A stretch of 64,000 nt of DNA, from the NCBI GenBank assembly GCA_021613375.1, contig CM038714.1, forward strand, positions 41,753,623 through 41,817,622, in the 5' to 3' direction. The stretch is from Megaleporinus macrocephalus. Its lineage: Eukaryota; Chordata; Actinopteri; Characiformes; Anostomidae. Shown piece by piece: positions 37,291-50,084 of the stretch. The notes below the pieces were generated by a model. That model was given only the letters and a program-made list of their open reading frames with translations. It was not told the DNA's origin and did not search any database. The first letter of the stretch is position 1. Every line of letters begins with the position of its first letter. The position numbers were made by a program, and so were the translations under genes.

Positions 37291-40200
37291 CGAGCTTGTT
37301 CCTGGGTTCCTGGATTTCTGGACCCAAGCTCAGAAGCCTCGGTATCATTTGCCCTTCACTACTCATAACTAACACCATTGGTGTAGGAACGTGTCCCACC
37401 CAATATCAGAAACAGGTAGATTTGTCCCACCCAAAAATTAAACCACAGAAAAAGCGGAAACAGTTTAAAAAACATTTATTTTGAAATAGCGTTTTGGCAG
37501 CATAGCAATTCATGCGCTGTGTTTCTTGTTAGCAGCTGTCCCTGGTTGTTAGGTGATCTTTCAAGACTTGTGTTGAGATGCCTGTTCAGAAATATCCCAC
37601 AGTCAGCCGCTTTACTGACCCAAGCTCTCGCCTGGCATCGGGTTGCTCCCCACTGCTTCAAACACAAGGTCAGTGATGAAAGCAATGAATAGCAATGATG
37701 ATCATATATACTGCAATAAAACGGCTTTAGTATAATGTGTTGTTATGGTAACAGACTAGGAGGGTTTGGGTTAGCTAACGTTTATATTAACTTTAGTCAG
37801 AAAGCACTCCGAAACGTAAAGTTCAGAGTCTCTGGCCACGCCCCAAACTGCAGACTGCTACTACACTAAACATGTAAAAAATGAAATATAATAAATGAAT
37901 AACTAAATTAATAAATAAAAGGACACAGTTGTTATAAGTGCTTTCAGTAGGGCAGTATGTAACACAACCTTACTGTCTAACATTAATGTTAGTCTCGTCT
38001 AGTCACATAACATTAACATACATTTGTTTGTCATTTCATTTCAGCATTATGCCACCAAAAATTATATTATATTTCTTTTAAAATCCAGACACTGCATGTA
38101 TATTGTAACAGTTTTCTGAAACATTTATCTAATAATAAACAGATTAAATACAGATTTATTTGTAATTTACTGTAATTCCACAAATGTTGTTCTACATGAC
38201 ATTACATACAGTGATTTACCACCTTACCTACAGTGGAATCAGCTTATAGCTAATATTTTAGGGGATAAGGTGGGCTTTGATTCATTTTAGCAAATGTGTC
38301 CCCCCCAATGTCAGACCTGCTCCTAGGCCCTTGACTAACACAGTTGTATAAACCATTGTAGATAACAGTATGTCAGTGTCAGAAACCACATAAGCAGATC
38401 TGTTTGAGATTACTTAACAACTCAACATGGTTTGAGGGAACGTGTAATGATTTTTATAGATGTAGTGCTAAGTAGTGCTCTGTACACGTCTGTTATTTGT
38501 TAGCTACATTAACTTTGTGCCTCCAGCGCACACCTCAGATATTAGTTGTCGTGACTGCTCAACAAAGGTAAAAAGAAATTTTTTAATAATGTGTTTTTTT
38601 AATCAAACTATTTCTTTCAGAAAACACTCCATAGAAGTTCTTGCATATGTGATTCCTGCTGTTAGTTTTACTCTACATGAATTTGCGCTCTTCCCTGCTG
38701 ATGGTCATGCATTCTGAAAAAAGCTGACATGGATATCTTGCCACTCATAAGATCTAAACAGTGTGGATGTTCAAAGGCAATACAAAGTCAAGGTCTAGGT
38801 CCAGGGTATGTGTCTGAGCATGTAAGGGACATAGTTTTTGGGTCGTAAATGCTCCTCTTAGTCAGATTTCCCCGAAAGCAGTCGATCAGCCAAGACATGT
38901 TGGTGTTGGAGGAGCTTCTTTCTGCACTTTAGGCAAAGAGTAACACGTAATGAAAATGATTATCATTGCATGTCATACGGTTTTAAGTAAGTCTGTATGA
39001 GATTACTTAACAGCTTTGAGGCATGTGGGAATATAGGCAGCTTGCAGAATTCTAATAAGAGGATGCAAGTTTCATTGCTTGTTAGTTACACAGCCCTCTA
39101 AAGCCGTGCCATTATTCTGTAGTCTGCATTGTGCTTGCATTAGGAACTCTGGGTATAAGCTGATCTTCACTTCATGGAAAATGAATGGCATTTCGGAACA
39201 TCGCTGCTAGCACACCTCACTCTAAATGCAATATGTTTTGCTGCGAGGACATCAACACAACACAGTTGAAGCAGTTCTGTTAGGCAGAAAGAGCTCCAAA
39301 AGAAGATTCACAAGCTTTCAAGAGGCGCTGGAGCCAACAGTAGGAGTAGCAGGTATTCTAATTTTAATTATGTTTAACAGTATACATACTTAAATGCAAA
39401 GTTTTCTCAATGCACAGTAGTGTTAGCTTCCTTGCAGCATGCATATAGAATTGTTCTCATTTCGACTGAAGTTTACTTATAATTCAGAGGATCCTGTGAG
39501 ATCATAGGGAAAATGTAGGCCTAAAACATATCTCTTTACCAAAGGGGGCATTAATAATGTTTTCTTTTTCTCTGTAGAGGAATCTGAACCTTACCTGAAC
39601 ATGCTACATAACACTGGCACGGCCTTAAAAAGGTAATGGCAGATTTCCTGTCCTGTGATGAGTTGTCAAAACAGATTACGTCTAGTCATTGATCGTGGCA
39701 TGTTGCAATTACCATTAATTGTCATTATATGTGACATAGTGTTTGATGTCATGATGGCTAACTGGGGCACACAGCAAAATTGGTATGTGACATAAGCGAC
39801 CAATTACCAGTAATGGCAACATAACACTGTGTCCGAACCACCGAACTAAATCTGACAACTTAAATAAGACAGCATGAGATCTTCAATAACATGTTTATGG
39901 CATGTCAGTGTTAATGCAGCAGGGTTCAGGTAACGTGTCATCAAGGACTGCTTAGATCTGGTACTGGAGTTTCTATTATGGGTACAATGCCTACTACAGA
40001 GTGACACAAGACTTGGAAATCTAAATCTTTAGAAATCCACTGGTTGATCGACTGTTATTTGGTGTAAGAGATAGATTGTGCAAGTTAGTGTTTCTGCTTT
40101 CCTGGTGGCCTGGTCCTGGTGACACAGCAGACTTTGGTACCACTTTGGTATGCCTACATCAATGCATTTGCTAAATACTAAAGACCTTCAGACTTGAATT

Positions 40201-40502
40201 CAGAGCTTTTAGACAAGGGTTGACCATTCAACTACCCCGCTCGGTGAAGGATGCAATGCATATTGGTTTAAAACTAAAACTATTACCAAATATATAAGCA
40301 AATCAACTCTTAGTGGAAAGAGGAACGAAAGTGTTCCAATACTGACATTAACTAAAGCTTGACTTGTGAAATATTGTTACGTGCCTTTACCTGTTAACTG
40401 TATTTGTAAGAGCAGCGACACACTCATATCAGCCAGCACTCATACACACAAGAATGTGAGGCATTTATCATGTGAATTCATCAAGGCAATTACATACTAC
40501 TG
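37291..40502. other. No gene seen
   Basis: AT-rich, with a recurring GTCCCACCCAATATC-type phrase at 37392 and 38293. No supported exon. Confidence 0.4.
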
Positions 40503-40927
40503 TACTTTCAAAAGTATCCAGACACCCTCTCAAACATTCCTTCTGAAATCAAGGTTATTAATAGAAAGTTTTTCCCCCATTGCTGCCGTAACAGCCTTTA
40601 CTCCTCTGAAGAGACCTTAAACTTGATGTTTTTGCTGTGAGGACTTGCAGTTAGTCACGATTCAGGTATTGTTGCTGAGTGATTAGCTCTGGATCACATA
40701 TTCAACTCAGACACTGCTCCACAGCCGAGTGCTGGGGGGCTTTAAGTCTCAGTCTAGCTGACACTTGGCATTGGGCATGGTGACCTTAGACCCATGTGCG
40801 GCTGTGCTTAGCAATGCTTTTCCTTAGAGATTATAAAAGCTGTTGGTGTGTCAGTAATTGAAGCACCTTACATTAACTGAATTGATTCATTACAAGAATG
40901 TCAGAATACATTCGGACATATGATGTA
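40503..40927. mobile_element. MITE, about 425 bp, near-complete
   Basis: The ends are inverted copies (CAAAAGTATCCAGACACCC on the left; GAATGTCAGAATACATTCGG on the right). The interior aligns colinearly with 59985-60423. It includes GGCATTGGGCATGGTGACCT. Confidence 0.7.
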
Positions 40928-41058
40928 GGATGGTGCCCAAAAAGTCACTCTGGAAATGAGCTGCGAATATATAAAAATTGAATGAAATGACTGTCTGGCT
41001 CTCCAGCCTACCAAATCATTTCTCTCTGACAGGCCATTCAAAATACCTTTAGGTAAAT

Positions 41059-41073
41059 GGCGCCCTCTGGTGG
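41059..41073 (-). promoter_or_regulatory. CTCF-like motif, minus orientation
   Basis: The minus strand reads CCACCAGAGGGCGCC, matching all 14 positions of the CTCF core. I see no repeat around it. Together with the motif at 44061 it forms a pair pointing away from each other. Confidence 0.55.
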
Positions 41074-41079
41074 ATTTAT

Positions 41080-42385
41080 TATTGAAACACTTGGTGTCTC
41101 TATAAAAAATGTGACTTTTTTCCCTGTAGCTACATAGTTAACTTAGCTACGTGATGGCAAAGTGTAAGCTGCAAGCCTAAATCATCACAGGCTTGCCTAA
41201 AACTGTTCTGTTAAAGTGATGGGAAACATTCATAATTGAGATTAAATTATTTTTATTATTTTATCTTAACAGTGCTATTATTGTTTTAGTGTTGTTTTAT
41301 ACTTTAGCTTTTTGTTCTCATGCTACTCTGTAGTTTTGTCTATCAAGTTTTATTACCATTTTATTTATAATTTGTTTAATGGTTTAATTGATTGTCTTGG
41401 TTTGTCCTTTTTGTTTTAATGTTTACTAATTTTTTAAGAATTACTTTTTGGTCATATGTTTTTTTCTTTGCTATACATTTACTGTCACAAATATATGTGT
41501 ATACGTCTACTTTAATAGTGTGCAGCTACATTGTAAATGTGTGCCACTCTCAGTGTACTCTGAGTTTAGTTGTTTAATTGAATTCAGTAATTAAGATCTA
41601 AACAAATTAATTCCGAATAGAATATCAAACTGTAGTAATTGACTTGTGGTTATTTGAGGTGGTGGTCTTAGGAACCAGGTAACATGATGCCTACAATGAA
41701 ACCGACCAATGAAACTACATGTATATTAAGTCTGTATATATAATGTTTAAGATGGTCAGTTGTTGCCAGTATACTGTATATACCAATATATAAGGTCAAA
41801 ACTGAAAAACTTCTGTAAATCAATGGCCAATGTATTTGTAAACACTTTATATAGTAACTAATTGTGAGGTAGGCTACTTTTCCAAAGCATTAAACTCTTC
41901 AGATGTCTGGTTCCTTTTGTCACCACAACAATTCAGACTTGGGAAATTTCATTATTAAATGATCCTGTTAAATTAGTAAATATTTCAGCTAAATCTGAGA
42001 ATCCTGGGAATCCTTACTGGCTCAGGAGACTAAATGGTGATTTTCCTAAAATTTATTTGGAGACACAGCATTAGACAAAAAGCAGACAGGAGATACTGAT
42101 AATAAATAATTATGATTATGGTCATTTATAGCATGAAAACTGAGAAATAGTGGAGCTCCTGTCTTTAGTTCAGTAGCAGATAAACATAGACATTATTATC
42201 TTGCTAAATTTGAGTACAGTATGTGATTTTACAGAGATATCATTTAAGACTCATTAGGAAAGACATATATCTGAGCAGTAAGAGACTTCACTATTGCTTT
42301 ATACTGCGCATAATTAAATGGTTGAGATGTAAAAAGAAAGCCATTCAAAGTGGTTTAGTTTTCCATTCTAGAGTTTGGAATTCAT
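41080..42385. other. No gene seen
   Basis: AT-rich, no supported exon. Confidence 0.45.
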
Positions 42386-42387
42386 TA

Positions 42388-42542
42388 GATTGGTGCTCCC
42401 CTTGTTCTCTGCTCCGCCCTAGCCCCGCCTGTCTCACCTGTTTGTCATTTTGTATCAGTCTCGTCACCTGTGCCCTCTTGTTACCTTGTGTTATATATAC
42501 CCTGTGTTTTCAGTCCGTGTTCGTCAGTCATTGTGTATGCTT
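42388..42542 (+). mobile_element. LTR-like promoter fragment
   Basis: A GC-rich island (CCGCCCTAGCCCCGCCTGTC), a TATA box (TTATATATACCC near 42491) and TCCGTGTTCGTCAGTCATTG look like the U3-R part of a fish LTR. Both ends are cut off. Confidence 0.45.
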
Positions 42543-43895
42543 CTGTGGTTACAAGTTGAGGTGATAGGAACCAGACATCCACCTCTAAAAGCTCACAGAG
42601 AGTTATTACATGGATTTGTTATGAGTACTCTATTTTTTAAGACATTGTTTAATTGTAGTTAAAAATCTATTCTATATTAAAATGTTATTTGAATCTACAT
42701 GATGGGTGTTCAAATACAAACGATGAAAACTCTTATTTTTTAGATTTTTATCTATTTATTGTCATCATAATTAGGAATAGGTAGGCTCACTGAAGATTTG
42801 GATAGTAAATAAAATTGGTTTCTTCAAGCACCACTGTGATCTGAGCTGCTAAATCACTTTGCAGATGAAAAACATTCACATCAAACCACTCTCAATGATT
42901 TTATATCTTAACCACTGAATTATGCAGACATTTATTTTCCAGCTGATGTCATAGTTGTCTAGGAGGAGATTCATATATATTCAGAGATCTTTGTTTTTTA
43001 TGGGCAATATTACATTCATGTTGACACTATATGACATGCAATAATTTAGAAAACCTAAATAATAGTATGCAGTGTAGTGTGGTTTATAAATGGGCAGTGT
43101 TTTTCTTTAATTCTGCACTTGTCTAGTTTCTGCAGGTATTTATTGATTTATTTATTGCTGTCTATACAGATACAAACAGTTTCTCCAAAATGGTAACTTA
43201 ACAGACGAGGGCAAAATTATTCTTTACATACAGTGCCTGTTAATATAAAGTGAATTTATTAATTTGTTTTGAAGTATTTATATTGGTCCATTTATCATTT
43301 CTCCTAAAGGATGGCTGCTGTGGTCAAATAATACAGACAATGATTATTATTTTTGAACAGCAGTGTTATGTAGTACTAGAGGTACAGACAGTACCTCTAA
43401 ATCTGGTCTTGTGCTTCAATAATTCTTTTCTTTGGATCTGAGGTCATCTCTTTTCAGGCCTGTGAGCTTTCTTCTTTGAGACTGACCATAATTCCTTAAG
43501 ATGGGCCTTTATTTTCTCTACACTTTCTGCTCTCCTCCTATAATAAATAACAAACGTGTGTCCATAATACTGGTATTATTAGCAGGTCTCTTTAACATTA
43601 ATTTTAATTATTGAGAACACCAAATACTTTTCTCTTTTAGGCTTTGGTTTGAGTGGCTTCTGATTTTAAAGGAAAAAGCACTTTTAACAAGTAATATTGT
43701 TTTATATGATATGAGTGAGTTTGTATTATATGTTTGTTTTATACGATATATTGTGAATTTGATTGTATATGTTTAAGGTATTGATGAAAGTGTATTGCTG
43801 AGCTCCTTCATGGGCGATGTTAATATTGTCTAATATATACTTCTTATATCTAAATGCATAAATTATATTTTCAAGTCCTTAAATGTTTTTAAATC
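42543..43895. other. No gene seen
   Basis: AT-rich intergenic sequence beyond the guca2b 3' end. Confidence 0.45.
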
Positions 43896-43901
43896 TTTAT
43901 T
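43896..43901 (-). promoter_or_regulatory. guca2b: Candidate poly(A) signal of guca2b
   Basis: AATAAA on the minus strand, about 254 nt past the stop. The distance is similar to that in guca2a. Confidence 0.45.
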
Positions 43902-44060
43902 CATATCAGGAACTGGTGATACATGTTTCATATTCAAAGCGCAGAAAATAAAACAACTCATGATGTCAGTAAAATATCATAAACGACTAAAAACAAACAA
44001 TGTGGCAAAAATTATGAATATTATTTCTCAATTTAGCATGTACTGTAGTGCTCTTTAAAA

Positions 44061-44074
44061 ACACTAGGTGGCAG
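44061..44074 (+). promoter_or_regulatory. CTCF-like motif in the guca2b 3' region
   Basis: ACACTAGGTGGCAG agrees with the CTCF core CCASYAGRKGGCRS at 13 of 14 positions, plus orientation. It lies 81 bp past the guca2b stop, probably inside the 3'UTR. Confidence 0.5.
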
Positions 44075-44154
44075 TAGATACACATATCAAAAAGTTAGCT
44101 TTTGCCTCCTGAGGAGAGCTGGAGGAGGTCATGCATGGTGGGCCGGAGGGCGAG

Positions 44155-44234
44155 TTAAATGTTGTGGAAGAGGCATCCGGTGCAGGCGGCGTTGGCACAG
44201 ATCTCACAGGGGTCTGGAGGAGTGATGATTTTGA
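44155..44234 (-). CDS. guca2b: guca2b exon 3 (mature uroguanylin)
   Basis: 80 nt after an acceptor ending TTTTCACAG. It codes VKIITPPDPCEICANAACTG, then CLFHNI and the stop TAA. The four-cysteine core is intact. A four-residue tail follows the usual terminal leucine. Confidence 0.95.
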
Positions 44235-47200
44235 CTGTGAAAACAGAAAAGGTCAACCTGAGCTGGATTACGCACACAGCAGAGGGCAAGCTTAAAGAAA
44301 TTGTTTGACATTTCCATATTTTTCCCCAGAATATAGACCGCTGAGATATGCTTGGTGACTGAAATTTGCTATTGTTTTGCTCTCGGGTTAAGTTTATCAT
44401 GTTGGGGGATAAAGCAGTGCTAGGTAATGCTACAGTACTGCAAGTACTTCTAGTAAGAAAGTGATTAAATACATTACAGCTGAATTTCTTGTAATCACAT
44501 TACAGTATCTGACTTAATGAGAAATTGCATTACTCAAATGTCTCTAAAACCCTGCTTGAGATAAATTATACAGTATAGAATCGCTGTGCAGTTACAGCAG
44601 AAACACTGCAGCAATGCACTGTGGTCCATAAATCCAGCATAACGCCGCATTGTGAGAGAAGCAGGTCACATGTCTTGTCAAAGAAGTTAAGTGTAAGATT
44701 GCCCTTCCACAGTCAAGCCTGGCACCCTCTCACAGCAACAGCTGGAAGCCATGTATGGGCAGAAAAACTCTGGCAGTTGACCAATGAGAACTGCGTGGGC
44801 AAGATAAGCTGGCCAATCAGAGTACACTGGGCCCATTGGGAGGCGGAGCTTAAAAATACAGGTAAATACTGTGCTTTGGAAAAATCTATTCTAATATACC
44901 AAAAACAAAATTAGGAACAATAAAAATTAGCGTAAGGGTGTTAATTATAATGTTCAGAAAGTCCTACACTGTCCAACACTGTTGTGAAAATAGAGTGATT
45001 GTTCTATTAACTTTGAAACATTATAGATGTACATTTCAAGACATGAAGCTAACTAGATACATTTGACGTGTTGACCCATATCTTTACATGTTATGTACTA
45101 CATAGTGCAGCAAGACTGAGGGTCCTCAGTTAACTATGGGTACATGTTGGCTAGTATTAAGAAATACAGTAAAATACTGCAATTGTATAATACTGTAGGA
45201 GGACTATAAATAATTAGTAAATTAGTTTGAAATTATTATTTAGAGTGTAGTCTTACCAAAAGAGGTCAGTTAACATTATCTGTAATGGATTCAACTGCAC
45301 AATAAGAACAGGGTAAAGAATATAGGTAATTCCCCTAAATTACCCCAAATAGTCTGGATCAAAACATCATAGCCCAGACATTCACTCCACTATTAAGAAA
45401 AACGTGTCTCTTGACACTGTGATGGTACCTTCAACAGTATATTTAGTAGCTCAGGTTAGGGAACACAAAGGCACTTTAATTCATTGCAATTATACTGTAT
45501 GTTCTCAACTGTATTAGGTTATAAAAATCAATTTTTCTTCTTGGGGGCAAAACTTTAGGGGAAATTAGACTTTAAATGAATTGTTGTACCTTAAAAGGAA
45601 CATTTATAGTGTTTGTACCTTGAAAAACTATAGAAGTACCTTTTTGACAGTGTTAAAATTAGAATCAAATGATTCCGAACAAATTACAGAAACAACATCC
45701 AGCTGTTAACAGATAGCATTTGGCTAAGTGTATTCCTTCAATCTACACACCACTGAACAGGAAAGAAATCACTCTTTACGCCCTTTAAAGAGTCTCTAAG
45801 TTCATTTCATTCTCCTTCTTGTAATCCATTAACAAATATATTTTGGATTTGAGTTTGAAGATAAAGAAACTGTGCTGAGTTGTGGCAAGATTTTACAGTT
45901 AGCCTTGCCTCCCACTCGCCCAAAAAAGATGTGCTGATATGTATATCTGATATCTATTAACACGATCACATTACCATGAGATTGAATTCAACAGCACTGC
46001 TATTACTGAAGGAGATCAGAGTTTGATTGGTTATGAAAGGTAATTTGCTCTGAAATTATTACTTGCCAGTTATGGACATTACAGGCTTGTACCGGATTAG
46101 AATCATTGCTACAGGTAAACTAATCTAACAGAAATGTGACTTAAGAGGATAACAGAGAATGAATTAGTTATCTTATCTGTGCTTGCTCTTATGCATAATT
46201 TGCAACTGTGGGAAGTGTTGTATAGCTTACAGTCTGTTCAAGTTAATCATGCTTATATGAAACTAATGGATAAAAATCTTACAGAAGAAAATGCCTAACC
46301 TCCTCTTATCAGACTAGACTTGATATTCGTTCAGGAACAGCTCTATAAGCTTTACATTTTATTTTTAATGTTTTTAAAGAAGGTTTTTTATAGTGTATTA
46401 TAGTGTTCAAAGGGCATCTGCTGTTCAAAGTGTCTTGTTTAAAGGCAATGCTACTGACATGGCTTTAAAATGATGTCACTTCTAAATCCAGTACTGAAAA
46501 TGACTTTTGGATTTTGGAGCAGCTCCGATGTTTTTGTGGGTTTTGGAATATAATATAACAGTAAAGTAACGATTAGTGAGATTTCAGATTTCCTCTTCCA
46601 GGAAGTAATCAATAAAGTAGCACCAATATAGCCTCATTGAACCCATGACTAATGTTTACAGTGGGAGTGCATTACCCCTATTAACACTATTAATGAAGGT
46701 CAATGACAAAGTGTACCAGGCACTTAAAGTGTTTATTACTCTCTATCTGACTTGAAGTAAACTTTTAATGAATGACCACTGTTAAGGAAATTGTTCTGTT
46801 TTGGTGTGAGCTTGTTTTCATGTATCAGTGGAGTAATCTGGGGAGATTATCTGGGGAGCTATCGTTTCAGATTCAGAGAACACAAAGTAAAAAATGCATA
46901 AGTGCTATAATAAACATCCAGGAAAGCTTGAATTGCGGGTGTGGCTTATGAGCAGCTTGATAGACAACTCTCTGTCCCACTCTCCTATCCAGCTTTAAGT
47001 GAATGCTAACTGGATGAATAGATGTGAGGATGAATGGACAAACAAACCAATGGGCGAAACAACATGCAAATGAATGGAGGAACAGATGTACAGATGGACG
47101 GACGTGCAAAGCTCAACATTAAGAGACGTTGAGAGATAAATTAACAAACAGACGGATCAAGAAAAATGTGAAGGAATGGATGACCAGATGTGCAGACACA

Positions 47201-49738
47201 TTGATGGATGGATGGCCAAAGCTACTCACAAAGGAACACTCTAACAGACATGAAGATGGATGACTGGACAAACTACACAATACTGCCGAAAGTATTTACT
47301 CACCCATCCAAATCATTCAATTCAGGTGTTCCAGTTACTTCAATGGCCACAGGTGTAAAAAAACAAGCAACTAGGCATGAATTCTACAAACAATTGTGAA
47401 AGAATGGGTCACTCTCAATAGCTCAGTGAATTCCAGCATGGTAGAGTGATAGAATGTCTTACTACTAAATATTTCACAGTCGACTGTCAGTGGTATCATA
47501 TAAGTGGAAGCAATTAGAAATGTCAGCAGCTCAGCCATAAAGTGATAGAGCTCAAAAAGACAGAGCAGGGTCAGTGGATGCTGAGGCACATAGTGTGCAG
47601 AGCTCGCCAACTTTCTGCAAAGTCAGTCTCTACAGACCTCCAAACTTCATGTAACCTTCAGATTAGCTCAAAAGCAGTGCGTATAAAGAGTTTTCATGGA
47701 CGAGCAGCAGCATCCAAGCCTTACATCACTGGGCACTCGAGCAGTGGAGACGGGTTCTTTGGAGTGACGAATCACGCTTCTCTGTCTGACAATCTATACG
47801 CTGAATCATGAAGGAATCTGGGTTTGACGGTTGCCAGAAGAAGGGTGCTTGTCTGACTGCATTGTGCTTTGTTCAGAGAACTGGTTTTAATAACAGAAAA
47901 ACCTACAGTCTAATTGACAAAGCCAAGATCTGCATACAGTTAATCAAACAACTTGAAAATACTGGAGGGTGGCCAATTCTCAAATAATGGCTGTGAGGTC
48001 TTATCTCAAAGTCTCTTCTCAAAAGGATTTACCACTGAATCTACAAGCCCAATTCCAAAAAAGTTGAAAAGCTGTGTAAAATATGAATACATTTAATTAA
48101 ACATTTTCAAACCTCCTAGACCCACATTTATCATCAATAGAACATAGAACCCATGTCAGATGTTATAAGCAAGACATTTTACCATTACATGAAAATTATT
48201 AACTTATTTAGAACTTGATGGCAACAGCGCATCTCAAAAAAGTTGGACCGGGGCAACAAAAGGCAGGAAAAGTAATTAGTACTAATATAGAAAAACTGGA
48301 GGACCAATTTGCAACCAAGTCATATGATTGGATATAAAAGAGCATTTTAGAGAGGCAGAGTCTCTCAGAGGCTAAGATGAACCGAGGTTAACCAAGCTGC
48401 AAAAAAAATAGCAAAATGGAAAGCTGCTCTGTGGTCAGATAAATCGAAATTAGATTTTTCTTGAAAAAACATAGACTCAAGAGGAAAGAGAGAACATCCA
48501 GCTTGTACACAGTTCAAAAGCCTGCATCTCTCATCATGGTTTTGGGGTCTGATTGGGGTCTATTGCATAGGCAGCTTGTACATCTGGAAATACACTATCA
48601 GTGCTAAAGAGTATATCGAGGCTTCAGAACAACATATGCTCCCATCTAGACAGCGTCTCTTTCAGTGAAGGCCTTGAACATTTTTAGCAGGAGAAGCTAA
48701 ACCACATACTGCCTCTATCACAACATGGCTTTGCAGAGGAAGAATCTCAGTGCTGAACTGGCCTGCATGCAGTCCAGAGCTTTTACCAATAAAACATTTG
48801 GCTTTTATGAAACATAAAATCCAGCAAAGAAGACCCAGAACTGTAGAGCAGCTAGAATTGTACATCAGACAAGAATGGTACAACATTCTTCTTCCAAATC
48901 TCCTCACTTCGAGATGTTTACAGACTGTTAAAAGAAGAGGAGATGCTACACAATGAGAGTATAGAACTAAAGTTGCTGAAAAAGGGGCTCAAAAGTCATT
49001 ACATCAAAATATTTAGTGGTTGTAAGAGCCCATAGTTAATTTCTATATCATAGTTCGTTTTTGGCAGTAAAATAAGAATAGGAACTACAGAATAAAGACT
49101 TGTGGTTGTAGCCCAATAGCTAGACTATAAACACAACAGAGACAGCTGCTATCAACATGTATATGGACGGCTGAAAAGGCTGCTCGTTTTAAAATGATGA
49201 TGCATTGCTTGTAGAGTAGAAGAAAAAGTAAGATACCTATCAACTTATAGTACATATCAAATCCCGTAACCACCTCCCATCCCACCCCCTCAAACAAGTG
49301 GATGAAGTGGTTAGTAGATAGCAGCAGCCCTCTTTGTTGGTCAGAACAATGCAACACCTCTGCCTGTCTGCTTTGCTGCTGATCTTTCTTAGGAATTTTA
49401 GTTTATAATTACTTCACAAGTAAAAACAGGGATAGTTTTTAAGTACAGCTCCAGCAACCAAAGACAGGGACTGTTCTTGGGACATCTGGTCACTATAGAA
49501 AATATGCTTACTTGCTAACTTTGCCTAAGTGTCCCTGGGAAGCAAAATCAAAGCTCGTTTAGGAAGATCCTAGCCACTTCCTGTTAAGTCCTGTTATAGC
49601 AAAAACACAACAACACTCCTAAATGAAAAGGAGTGAATGAAACGAAACAGCTACAAATAAGTTCAAATTATGAACACTTGTGCATGACCATCCTTTAATT
49701 TAGAAACTATGTAGTTCCCTAAAATAACAGGTCTAATT

Positions 49739-49817
<79 letters not shown>

Positions 49818-49862
49818 CAGTTATACTTAGATAGATAGGTAGATAGATAATACAGTTATACT

Positions 49863-49901
<39 letters not shown>

Positions 49902-50004
49902 TTAGATAATAGTTATACTAAGATAGATAGATCGATAATACAGTTATACTAAGATAGATAATATAGTTATACTAAGATAGATAGATAGATAATGCAGTTA
50001 TACT

Positions 50005-50041
<37 letters not shown>

Positions 50042-50052
50042 CAGTTATACTA

Positions 50053-50084
<32 letters not shown>

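Noticed and set aside
42223..42564. 113-codon plus ORF
   Set aside because: It runs through an LTR-like promoter fragment. The hydrophobic cysteine-rich stretch is a translation of a TATA/CCTGTG-rich region.
44621..44914. 97-codon plus ORF with nearby CCAAT and GC-box words as a new gene
   Set aside because: It is antisense inside guca2b intron 2 with no recognisable domain. The promoter-like words may belong to a repeat.
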